64,000 nt of DNA from Glandiceps talaboti (lineage: Eukaryota; Hemichordata; Enteropneusta; Spengelidae), in assembly GCF_964340395.1 (NCBI RefSeq), contig NC_135561.1, positions 19,019,240 through 19,083,239 on the forward strand, given 5' to 3'. The notes below the pieces were generated by a model, which had not been told where the DNA came from, did no database searches, and saw only the letters and a program-made list of their open reading frames with translations. Shown one piece after another: positions 11,981 through 23,236 of this stretch (its first letter is position 1; each line of letters begins with the position of its first letter). The translations under genes were made by a program, and so were the position numbers.

Positions 11981-12136
11981 AATATAAACATTCCATTCAA
12001 AAAAAAAGTTTCATGAAATACAATGCCGAAATGTCGAATTTATTCCCATAATTCCGAAATATGATATTTTGGATCGTAACAATAGACTAAGTATTCTGAA
12101 GGAAACGTCCGTTACTGTGTTTACAATCTTCAGTGT

Positions 12137-13271
12137 TCATTAAAAGACGAACTTAAGCATCACAAATGTGATTTTGAGATTATAATATGTAAAAAGGACA
12201 GTCGTTACTTTAACGTTTTAATCATTGCGAGTTTTTTTTTCTGAAAAAACTTACCTCTTTGATTTTTCGTTTGAGAATCATCTAAGCATGCGCAAATATT
12301 CTATCATGGGGTTATCATGGGGTTGGTTTGAGTACATGGTCTTCGTAAACGTATGTTATATCAAGTTGTCAATACAAATGACAAATAAAAGTTTTTTTTC
12401 TAATGACTTCTCTAATCTTGGAAAATATAAATGTTTATCAGTTCTTACAGTTGAAATGTATGTTACATACTCAATGGTGATAAATTTGAACAAACAATTC
12501 ATTTTCTAAAGGGGGTTGCACTTTCAACTATGGTACATCGATTTATTAGTCGATATTGAGTTTCTGTGTTAGGTAAAATGACATGAAATGAAACCACATG
12601 TCACTTACATACACCTAATGGCAGATTCTTGATGCACCCAATGTCATGAAATTCCTAATAATCGTAGTATCACATAATGCGTTTTACTAGTACTGCTACG
12701 AATATCAATTCAACCATAGCCATCATACGACATTTCATGTAATGAGAAATTCAGTTAAAATACACCTATGGTAACATTGTAAAATAATGAAAGCTTTCTC
12801 TTATAATTCCATGTATTTTATGGTCTTCCTAGTTGTAACGTACCTTTCAGATATTTATTTTACATCCTTTACAGTGGTTTGCATTGAACTCATTTAAACA
12901 AAATCTATAACACTTAACTTGAAATCGCTTTGGATAAATGTTGTACAGATACAAAGCTTTCAAAATCAGTAAAACTTGCTTTGCTCTTCTGAACTTTCAT
13001 TTTCATAATTTCAAACTCTGAATTGCACCTATTGGGTTTGGGTGGATAACAACTAACGATAACTAATTACGATAACTTCACACAGCTTGCAAGAGGTACA
13101 CTCAAGATCACTGCACGGGGACACAACAGAATATAGCTTCTATATAATTTATTTCGTAGCATACAGCCAGGCCCACCAGTCAAGATGAGGCTAGGATTCA
13201 ACTATCCTAAGTACGTTCAATTTACTATGAAAATACATTCATTTTTACTCACCGATTCAAAATTCATCTGA
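12137..13271. other. 1.13-kb segment present only in segmental unit 2
   Basis: Unit 1 joins ATCTTCAGT directly to ATAGCCTTCCCC, whereas unit 2 carries this extra sequence in between. It has no clear terminal inverted repeats, target duplication or recognisable protein. The 94-codon frame at 12225-12509 matches nothing known to me. It could be an insertion in unit 2 or a deletion from unit 1. Confidence 0.7.
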
Positions 13272-15809
13272 ATAGCCTTCCCCAAGGAACATGCAGACAA
13301 ATATCAAAGTATTCTGACTGTCGGTTTTGGAGCAGAAGATGAAAATAAAAATGAAAATTGACAGACGGACAACGACGGAGAATCAACCCAACCCTTAAGC
13401 TCCGCTTAGCTTTCAGCGATAGCGGAGCTAAAAATACGTCCATTGTCAGGTCCATTCATTCGCATTTATACGAAATATGCTGCTAAACAGTGAAAGTGAA
13501 TTCATTTTCAGTCAGTTCTCAATATTAAGTGCCTGAAAACACCGTATTTTAAATGAATTATAATATTCGAATTGAAGACTCACTCCAAAAGCAATGTGTC
13601 AGTAGATGTATTATTAGTAACCTTATTGATAACACCAGTCAGTACTTATGCACTCATGTGGATAAATTTACGTAACCGTCGAAGTTATGATTAATGTCCT
13701 AGTATATTTCCAAGTGCAATACGACTGAGTTATTAGCTTGTTTTGTTCGACTTATGACATTTGAAATTGAAAAAAAAATGTTTTCTACAGATAACATGAC
13801 TTCAGAAAATCGAGTATGTATTGTAAGTAGGTAGTAAAATAAGCAAGTAAAGACAATAATGTGATAAGTAGACAAATACAGTAGACCGTACGGTGAGGGG
13901 CTGAATGACATCGCTTCTCTCTCGAATGTGAAGAAACCAAAGATACTTTGGCAACACGATTTACAGGGTAATATACACAAATCGTCATAATGTTACCTTT
14001 TTGCATGAAACATGTGTTTAAGGTTGGTGGCTTAAAATAGAGTCGTTCTGGTTATCGGAAACGCAATTTATTTATTTTGCCTAAATTGTTGAACAATAAC
14101 AGTAAAACTAGAGGGATCACACATGCATGACATGCTGTGAAATCATTTTAGAGTCTTCATTCTGAAGACGGAAAATTAAATGAAGGGCACTCTGTATAAT
14201 TCCGAAACTAGTTTATATCATCATGTGTGCAAATTGTTGTCGATGTTAACAATCGTTATACTGTTAGACATGAGAAAACACTAAAGATAATCATCAATAC
14301 AAAAACTGCAAGACTTTTCTTAATTACCGATCAAGTGCATGTAAGATACATTGCAGAATATTTCGTCAGATCATGAAAATCAGCATTGACTGATTTGAAA
14401 AACATTTTTTGCAGAAATTAATTAAAACTTTGCATGTATAGATTTCAATTTAGATGATATCATAACAATGTAACCTTAACCTCTTAATAACTATATGATT
14501 ATGTTGTTTTTGTATGAAACGTTTCGAGAAAAAAGTGAAATAATTCATAGATGTAAGTGTAGAATTGCATTTGATTAATGCAACCGTTGTACAAAATATA
14601 CATCATGGCTTATAACGAAATGTATATTACTGTAACAATAAATTGAACATGACAGACCAAAAGACAAGTCTAGAAAAGGTGATTTCACTGCACGACATAG
14701 CAATAGTAATATGCATAAATAGAATGAAGAACAAATGTGCAATTTCCGTCGTATTACGTTGTATTAAGAATGTAATTTCTCGGAATTGAGGCACGTATCC
14801 AATAAATATTGAATTAATGATCTGCAAGTATAGTGAAAATACAATAGTAAGTTCGACTATTATGTATGTCGATGTGTGTGTTACCTCCGTGTGTGTCCAA
14901 CTCAATTCTCCGTAGACAATGTGACTTTCAGTGTAATTGTATCATCAAGCAATTTCCTGTCTATCTATGTCCATGCATATTTAATTTTTGTTCGATCTTC
15001 CTTGCCACATTACACAAGACTCAGTCAGGTGCCATTATCTCAATTTTTGACAATGTCAATTATTAAATGTGTAGTGACCATTTTATTCATAAGGGAGACC
15101 TTTCTAAATTTGAATAGTAAATTATGCTTGCTCAAATATAACACTAATGCTTACGGATCTTATTCGTTTTTGATCTACCGAAAATGTGACTGGGTTAGAA
15201 AACTATCTATACGTCACTAATTGTAAGATGTCAATTTCTAACTGAAATAAAAACCATTTTTTATAAGAAAACAACTGGTTCACGGTTTCCATCTGAAAGT
15301 AGTTGTCATTTCAACAACGTTATTTGTAACCTTTGTAGCTTAGACAATGTTTCCGTTATAGAAAACAAGTATGTGTCATTTCTTAGCATTCTGTCCTCGT
15401 GAACCGAGTAGGTAATTCCTCCCAAGATGGTTTTACGAAACCCTTCATATGATAAATTTATATCACTGGTCATAAGCTCATAAATGTCACAAAGTTAAAT
15501 GAACTGGTATGTTTCATTTATTACTCTTTCAAAATGAGAACATACGTTTCATACAGTGCTTTCCCAGTATGTTTTGAACCGTATATTTCGCCTTGTGTAA
15601 GTTGGGCATGTGGCCTTCATTGCAAATAAACTATCTAGTTGTCATTGCAATGTCATTCAGACTGCTAAATTATGATTATGGTTTAAAAAGTGTCACCGAC
15701 ATTTACACAAACACTTACTTAAAAAATTCACCGCTCAACCTACCCATTATTTGTAAGGTATTACTATAAGAAACATAAAATTAACTTGCCATCCTAATTT
15801 TTATTCTAG

Positions 15810-15940
15810 GCAACAGTTCAAACTACAGGTTTTACCTTGATAGTGGTTATGACAGATAAAAATAGGGTGATATCTAATCCCCTGGAGCTGTAGAGAGAAA
15901 GAAAACGAATGCCTTAATTATAGCTATTGCTATTTGGATA
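15810..15940 (+). pseudogene. Kisspeptin-receptor-like GPCR exon relic, copy 2
   Basis: Duplicate of the exon relic at 7124-7255. Here the acceptor (TTCTAG followed by GCAACAGTTC) and initial frame are intact and encode ATVQTTGFTLIVVMTD. The D-R motif is replaced (TDKNR), and a one-base deletion after SNP shifts into a TAG stop. The donor has decayed from GTGAGT to GAAGG. The two copies therefore carry different extra lesions. Confidence 0.8.
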
Positions 15941-16703
15941 TGAAGGTATGGCCTGTTTCATATTCATATTTACGACATTCGTTAATAAATCGTTATAAAA
16001 CACTACTGACTGTTGGGTAACCCTGGAGAAACAAAATGCAAGTATCCTTCCTAATTGACAGTGAACATAATGACCATAAAATACATTCACCTTTGAATTA
16101 TTTAAACAGATGATATGTTAATTGGATCTCATTTCCACTGATTCAGAACGGGTGTTAGACCTATATTCATGATTCCATCATTATATACATGTAGTAAAAG
16201 TCAGCCAATCTAATGATAGTATCATTGGTAGGGGAAATTTGGAGATTAAGGCAATTCTTGACTATCTTGGCAAACATTTCACATCTTTAAAAGACAATAT
16301 CATCTCAAATTAGAATAGGGTGTAATTATTTAAGAAAAGTTTTAGTACCATTATGACAGTAAAACGATTGTTTTGTGTATCTGATTGTTCGTTGAATGCA
16401 TAAGTGACCTCTGGGGGTGAGGGAGTCATTGGGCCCCCCTGGCAGATCTGGAGTTGTTTGCTTCTATTAAGGCAATGTTTAGGTTATTCATAGCCTTTGC
16501 GGTAATATTTCCAAGCTTCGAAGAGTTATCCATCTATTTTGTAAAATTTGTAAATTTTGGGCGAAAAAAAAAACAAATTTGCGAAAAAACCGGGCCGAAA
16601 TTTACGACCTCGGTGTCAAGTATGCTTCACGAAATCGCCAAATTAATTCCTGTAGCACGGAGGAAGAAATATCAGTCGACATTTTCTCTTTTCAGTACCT
16701 AAA

Positions 16704-16728
16704 ATGACGAATTCTTGTGAACGTTATG
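16704..16728 (+). CDS. GPCR exon 1 (predicted start)
   Basis: Eight codons plus one base, from ATG at 16704 to the donor GTGAGT at 16729. It is chosen because exon 2 has an in-frame stop (17274-17276) just upstream of its acceptor and no in-frame Met before TM1. This is inference from splice phase only. Confidence 0.5.
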
Positions 16729-19197
16729 GTGAGTTGAAAATGCCCCAAATATGGCTGGTGAGCACGTGCACAGCCACACACAATCGAAGTGTATACAATG
16801 GAGGCTCACAGCATAATGAGCTATCTTGTTTTTACCCATTATGCTCTACACCCACTCCGGCCTCCTCTGATCTAATTGAACTGAAATGTATATATTTGCT
16901 TGCAGCAATTAATTGCATAGCTAATCTCAAGATCATGCATTTTAGTTTTCATTCATATTAAAGTTGAATTAACATTTGCTCATAAATACTCACTGTTTCA
17001 TACTTCTCAACTCCTGAGTTTATTACATATATATGCCGCCAGCCATTTGTATCATGAGAGTATAATTGCATATATTATCATAATTGGTTTATTCAGTCGT
17101 GCACACTCTACATGTACTATCAGCACTTCATTTTGCTAGAGTGCACCTAGTGAACAGTCCATCGCACGGGATTCACGATATAAGACGACAGCATATTACC
17201 TAGATTATTACGTGTCTTCACTATAGGATATCTGAAATACTTAATCAGGATTAGTATACACTAAGTTATGGAATAATTCTGCGTAGTTACGAATAACACA
17301 ACAGATGGACACATCTATCATGTTCCCAATGAATCCATTTCAAATGTGAACATTCTATTTGCGGTATGCACTGTCATTGCAATCGTCGTCGGTGTAATTG
17401 CAAATGGGACAGTTATTGGTGTTGTTTTCAAAATGAGAGAAAGACGCACTGTGTCAAGCGTGTATGTAGCTAGTCTTGCAGTCACAGATTTAATCTTCCT
17501 CGTGTTGTGCGCTGGTTCAACAGCATATATATGTTTTATGACAACGTGGACATTGGGCGATTTCATGTGCAGGTTTATAGGATATATGCAATATGTAAGT
17601 ATGCTAGTTGTATACTTTAAACTAAACAACAGAGCAAACCTTTGTTTCTGGTCTTTCGTGACACTTAAAACTTAATAGATGTCCCAAATTTGCTTATCGC
17701 AATTTTGACATCCTCGAGCATTCATATGCTTATCTACACATTCTAACATTTCGGCCAACTGTAGAACATTTCAACCCATATCTATCAAGTCATACTTCGA
17801 TGTTCCAGCCTGGCCATCGATCTCAACTGCGTACCTACCATAAATATAGTAACAAGTTTTAGAAATCGTATTCAGAGATCATTAAATTATCTATATACAG
17901 ATTATCACTTGATGCCTTGTGGTACAAAAATTAACAGTCACAATATACATTCCCTACTGTATTCGTGAACTCGTCTGCATTGTAAGAGTAACCACGACTA
18001 TAACACTTGAATGTTTGCTTGATGAATTAGGTTTCATCTCCACTTTTATTTCACAAAGGTCACAGTTCAAGCTACAGCATTAACACTGATGGTGGTTATG
18101 ACTGATAGATGTTATGTTATCACCAATCCATTGAAAACATTGCACAGGAGAAAACGGAATGCCGTAATCATTGCGATATGTGTGTGGATATGTGAGTATA
18201 ATTTCACAGTAGTGATTTTTTTAACATCAGGTGATTTATGATTTGTTTCAATTTCTGCTATGGAATATGCCTGATGATAGCACTGAATTTACGAGCACAC
18301 AACTCCCACGTACAACCCCATATACAATACGCTCACTACATATACATAATAAAATTGCCTACAATGTCTTCTTCAAACATCTTCAAAAATTCATGAACTA
18401 TCTCAATTGGGTTAATACTGAATGTGTGTTATTCTGAATGTGTGGTTAATTATCCCGATCGGTGGCTATTCCTAAACTGACACCTATTTAGTTAATATGA
18501 CTTCATGATATACATTTTTTAATTCGTGAAATTCATGATATGCTACAGTATGCGCAATCGCTATCAAGTCAACGTCACATTCAAGCTAAAGCTTATGACT
18601 ATATGTATTTTTTGCAATGCAAGGTAGATCGTCTAAGCGATTTCTCCTGTTTCTATTCTCATTTCTTCAGGTTCTCTGATGGCACATATTCCTGTAGGTC
18701 TTTATACAAAAGTTGTTATCGACAGCAGTGGCATGTTATGTGATAGGATATTTCCGTCAGAGCTTGCAAGTGTCATCTACTACATATATACCGTAATTTG
18801 TACATTTTGCATCCCCGTTGTGTTTTTCTTTGTCACCTCAATAATTATCATCAAGAAAGCAAGAAGTCGAGAAATAGAAACTCTTTCTACACACAATAGA
18901 CTTATTGCCGAACGAAAATGGAAAGTGACCAAAATGATGATGGTCGTAACTTTGTTGTTCATTTTGCTTTGGGGCCCTCTGCATGTTATGAATCTATGGA
19001 TGTTCACTGACTCACGCTATCCTTACAGCTCTATTAAAGTGTATAGATTACGCCAGTTTACTCTGTTGAGTGCTTACGCCAACTCGTGTGTCAATCCGTT
19101 TGTTTATGCCTTGTCTGGGGGACACTATCGTCATTTTATATCATGGAAATGTACTTCAAAGAAACAAAGGACTAGTGTCACTGGCACAACAGTTTAA
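16704..19197 (+). CDS. Kisspeptin-receptor-like rhodopsin-family GPCR (four exons)
   Basis: Proposed CDS: join(16704-16728, 17287-17594, 18059-18191, 18671-19197), 330 residues, all introns GT-AG with matching phases. The short first exon is inferred: an in-frame ATG, then a GTGAGT donor in the phase the next exon needs. TM1 lies near residues 30-56, TM2 contains LAVTDLIF, and ECL1 has WTLGDFMC. TM3 runs into TDRCY (residue 127 is the Asp), so DRC replaces DRY/DRW. ECL2 holds a Cys (MLCDRIFP), TM6 has LLWGPLHV, and TM7 has NSCVNPFVY. N-terminal sequons lie at residues 11, 12 and 23. The VQAT...PL..LHRR segment and WxLGDFMC closely recall GPR54/kisspeptin receptors, with galanin or allatostatin-A receptors as alternatives. 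It should act at the plasma membrane as a peptide receptor coupled to G proteins. The C-tail is short. Confidence 0.85.
17287..17594 (+). CDS. GPCR exon 2: N-terminus, TM1, TM2, ECL1
   Basis: Acceptor TTCTGCGTAG at 17277-17286, donor GTAAGT at 17595. It encodes the glycosylation sites, TM1 with ANGTVIG, TM2 with LAVTD, and the conserved ECL1 Trp and TM3-start Cys. Confidence 0.85.
18059..18191 (+). CDS. GPCR exon 3: TM3 end, ICL2, TM4 start
   Basis: Acceptor TTTCACAAAG, donor GTGAGT. It encodes VTVQATALTLMVVMTDRCY followed by the ICL2 HRRKRNA segment. This is the exon whose relics appear at 7124 and 15810. Confidence 0.88.
18671..19197 (+). CDS. GPCR exon 4: TM4 end to stop
   Basis: Acceptor TTTCTTCAG, stop TAA at 19195-19197. 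It contains the ECL2 Cys, TM5, a basic ICL3, TM6 with WGP, TM7 with NPFVY and a short Ser/Thr/Lys-rich tail. A variant polyadenylation signal ATTAAA lies near 19676. Confidence 0.9.
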
Positions 19198-20751
19198 ATT
19201 TATCCTACTTGTAGTCTTGAGATCTAGAGATAGCTGACTTTATTTTAGCGATTATAATGTTAGTGATTTCTTGGTTTACGCTCGAACGAAATTAGAAACA
19301 ATAATAGTATGCCCTGTTATTAAAATAACGTTAGCCATCTCTCGAGCCAAGGCTAGTAGATTACTTTAAATTGTCTGACGCTGTATGTCCTAAAGACGAC
19401 TGTACATTCAAAAATTGTATTGTATCTGTTTGTACGTGATAATTTATAGTAAATCCAATAGTTTTCTTGTCATATTCTGCTTCATTTTAGTATTTAAATA
19501 GATGATGTAAATTTGATCAATTACATCATACTTTGTTAGATATTATTGTTATGTACTTTCAAATTCAATCCATTACATATATATTGTAAATAATAGGTTA
19601 CATGTTACGTCCAAGTGTTTACTATAAGTAACAGTTAAATGGTAACGGACCGACACAGCAACTACTGTTTGAAATATTAAAGATATTGTGAATGTATGTT
19701 ACATGATAAAAGTATATTCTGTTTTACTTAATTACTGAATGAAATGTTTTGAGGTTGTAATCTACTTTATAAACTAATCCTTGTATTGTGTTTATATATA
19801 TATCGCTTTACTAGTACATTTACCTATATCAATGGGAGTCTGATGAGATTATGTTTCTATTACCTTGTTTTTTTTGTTTGTTCGTTTGCTTGTTTGTTTG
19901 TTTGTTTAATAGTAAGGAGTCTTGGCAATTATGAACAAGATTGGATGAAACATGACAAACATTATGGCTTTAGAGGTTAGATATTTGCATGATAGCCATG
20001 TATATCATGATAACCTAAACAAGTGAATTAAAAACAATTAGGACTATTTGCATACTTTGAGAGTTGTATTGGAATTAGATTTATAAGCAATTGCTTTAAC
20101 TTTTGTTATACTTTATACTTCATTAGTCATTGACTATTATATAACGATGTATTTGTAAGAGCCTGTACTACTCATTTCGGTCGAAATAAATATGTATTGT
20201 ACACAGTCTGATTGTCTATGTATTTCTGTATATACTTTTCTAACTTTTTTTTCCTTTTATGTGCCACATTTTCTCAGGCTCTGCTTAACATATTACACAC
20301 ACTATTGGTAGATTTATAGTAATATTCGCTTTGCTGTTTCATTTTTTGTGATTTGTCAGATTCGTTGCTGTACCGATGATGTGATGTTGCCCTTTTTGTC
20401 TACTGATATGAAAGCTCTCACAATGAAATTAATCCCGGCTTCTTTACTCAATTTGCGTAAGGTACATGAAATTGCATGTTTAAGGAAAATCAAATCGGCA
20501 ATATCAGTTAGGCTTGCGACCAACTTTATTGTCTTTATACTGTATGTAAAACGTAATTTCCACAAACAGTTATTATCATTGGACATGCGTTAACAGTGTA
20601 AGCCATACAAAATTGTGTGTAAGCTATTTACTGTGTGAATTTGTATCATGGAAAATAAAAAATGTACATTTTCAGGTTTTTTCACTGCTAAAAAGGTGAA
20701 AATGAATTTGTTGACTGTTCAAAAAGTCCGTTCTCATTTATTAGGTGGATA
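19198..20751. other. Downstream region, no gene recognised
   Basis: AT-rich sequence with a short GTTT repeat (19867-19907) and an AATAAA at 20185-20190. Overlapping open frames near 20348-20593 on both strands show no recognisable domain. Confidence 0.5.
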
Positions 20752-20968
20752 AAGATATCGTATTTTAAATTAATTATAATATTTGACTTGAAGACTCTCA
20801 CCAAAAGCAATGTGTCGGTGGATGTATCATTAGTAACCTTATCATCGATACCGTGACATTAGTCATCACTTGTGTACTCATGTGGATACATTTGAACTAT
20901 TACCGTCAGAGTTATGATTAATGTCCTAGTATATTCCCTAGAGCAATACGACTAGGTGATTAGTTTGT
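20752..20968 (+). repeat. Third, partial copy of the segmental duplication
   Basis: This segment (starting near ATTTTAAATTAATTATAATA, with CAAAAGCAATGTGTCGGT) matches 3809-4030 and 13545-13750 but is clearly more diverged. It lies downstream of the intact GPCR, whereas the two full units lie upstream, suggesting an older, larger duplicated neighbourhood. Confidence 0.8.
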
Positions 20969-22404
20969 CGAGTTCGACTGAACACATTTAAAATTTATTT
21001 CCGCATAATTATCGTTGTCAACATGTTAGTATTGTTACGATCCAGAGATATCATATTTGGAATTTTAATTTGGCATATTTTACCTAAATCAACGTAAAAT
21101 TCACATTTATACTACTTACTCACAGACAGGAGTTAACAACAGCGTTATCTAATGATATCTTGATTTATCTACTAATCCTGTACTAATTACAATAATTTCT
21201 AGTAGCTAACAAATGTCAAGGTTTTTTTTATTAAACAACATAGATTAGATCTAAGACTTGTAAATAAGATAACTTGTTGATTATCGAATTCATATCAATA
21301 CTTAATTTTCCAATGGCGTGAACAACATTTGTCTTACACGTGAACATTTACATATGACATGATCTTGAATCTCAATCATAAATATTCACCATGTCTTCTA
21401 GAACAATGGATCTACGTGAAAGATCGTCTTTCATAACAAATTTATATTTAGAGTAAATGACGTCATTCAGTCTATATATTATAATGTAACTGTGAATAAA
21501 GTTATTCTGGATTCTGGATTCCGGATTCCGGATTCCTATTCCGACTCATATTTTGATTACAACTCAACTGTTGGTGTGCAGTGTCTCTCGCTGCCTGAGT
21601 GTAAAAGCTTACGTGTGTGTGACGATACCTGTGTAGCTAATTCCCAACTAAGGCCAAGGGCATGAGGCAACAATTCTGATGTCTAATAACAATATTGAAT
21701 AACATGAATAAAGACAACAACAAAAAGTTCCGTCAAGTTGAATAGCACCCCCAATGGTTGTAGAATTTATTTCTCTGTCTTGTCGCACGATCGCGAGCTC
21801 GAATGATTCGAATCTTGGCAAACGTCCATGAAAGTACTGGAATTTGAAAATTCAACCTCCACAAGCTCAGCATTTGCTCAATTTGTTCGATTTGCTCATT
21901 TGCTAAACAAGAAGGGTAGGACACTTTGGTGTTCTTTTTCGTCGAAACTTTAAAACCACACCGCCCTCGTTCACGGACGCGCTGTTTCGGGCAAACTTAC
22001 GAGTATTTGTTTAATCTGTCAAATGAATGCTGTTATGATTTCTCCTTCATTTAAAGTGTATATTTTGAAGAGAAACATATATGACGACTAAAGTTTATTG
22101 AATATTTTTACATAATTTTATGAACAGAATATAGACCGGAATCAACTGTGTGTTCGAGCTTACCGTAACTCTATGGCACCAAATATTGATTAAAGTAAAA
22201 TATTATCAATTATGTTTTTGTTTATTTCCCTCGCAATAGACGCGACATTTCGGAGCTTCATTTCCAATAATATGCTGTTTCGGCAATCGGTTTTAATGTC
22301 CCGCAAACTCCACAATGTACTGCGACATGCGAAATATATATCTCACCACAAGAGGGCAGCAGGTGGTATCAAGCTTCGAGAGAAAATTCATGGACCATAT
22401 GTTC
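20969..22404. other. Intergenic sequence, nothing recognised
   Basis: No domain, RNA gene or strong repeat was found, apart from a short GGATTCTGGATTCCGGATTC run near 21508-21535. Confidence 0.4.
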
Positions 22405-23236
22405 CATAACTGCGACCTGCGACCTGCACAACTGCGACCTGCGACTTGTAAACCACTGTGACATATTTTCATTTTAATAAATATAAATGACGTAAATAAA
22501 TTGATTTTGGCGGAAGAGTGAGTGACTCGCCAAAAGCCAAGATGGCAGCCATGAATTCTCACACCATCAGCGAACTTGAGTTTTTTGTGTAGAATTACTT
22601 AGTGCACATTAGTTTTGATTCAGCACTTCAAAACAGTTCATGGAATTGGTCGTTTACAATTGGCAACGGTATTTAGAAATACGAATACCCGTCGGCATAA
22701 TGGTACGGTCGATTTGACGTACATTGAGCGATGCAAGATAAACTTGGGGTCAGGTCACAGGTCAAATATCACTACGTTAGTGTAAGAATAGTGTATGCAT
22801 ACATAACATCCTTTTTTAGGCATTCTAGCATCCTGACAGTACTGCAAAGGTGTCATTTAACTATGCGCAACATCTTTTCAGTGATGAGTGCTGAATGTAC
22901 AAAATGTGACAATCTTCTGTTTGAATGTGCCACCATCTTTTGTTTTTCACGGGCAACATGCATAATAGGTTCGAGACAGGGCCAGGGCGCCCTGGGCAAA
23001 CAATGACAAAACGTTTTGACTACCGAACGCGCCCCTGCATACATCCGTTCACGACAATATATTTACGCCAATTCTAATTTATATTTATACAAATTAAAAT
23101 ATGACAGTTATAAGTCACAGTTTTACAAGTCGCAGGTCGCAGTTGTACAAGTTGCAGGTCGCAGGTCGCAGTTCACAGTTGTGCAAGTCGCAGGTCGCAG
23201 GTCGCAGTTGTGCAAGTCGGAGATCGCAGGTCGTGA
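22405..23236. mobile_element. Small foldback-like element with GCGACCT arrays
   Basis: The left end (22407-22450) is a short array of ACTGCGACCTGCGACCTG. The right end (23112-23235) is a longer array of the reverse complement (AAGTCGCAGGTCGCAG). Next to the arrays the inner sequence is also inverted: CGACTTGTAAACCACTGTGA on the left has its counterpart inside 23085-23135. The ~0.66-kb interior has no recognisable protein. Target duplications were not resolved. Confidence 0.68.

Larger units (their letters stand above)
7459..16142 (+). repeat. Tandem segmental duplication, unit 2
   Basis: Second copy of the block at 1768-7458, enlarged to ~8.7 kb. Homology runs 7459-7957, 10718-11800, 11976-12136, 13272-15178 and 15181-16142. 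The gaps are a foldback-like element (7958-10717), a LINE tail (~11801-11980) and a 1.13-kb segment (12137-13271) absent from unit 1. Unit 1's Helentron-like insertion is missing here. No coding sequence was recognised outside the Tigger and GPCR relics. Confidence 0.92.

Noticed and set aside
20348-20593. Overlapping sense and antisense frames of ~80 codons
   Set aside because: No domain, no splice sites in consistent phase, likely chance.
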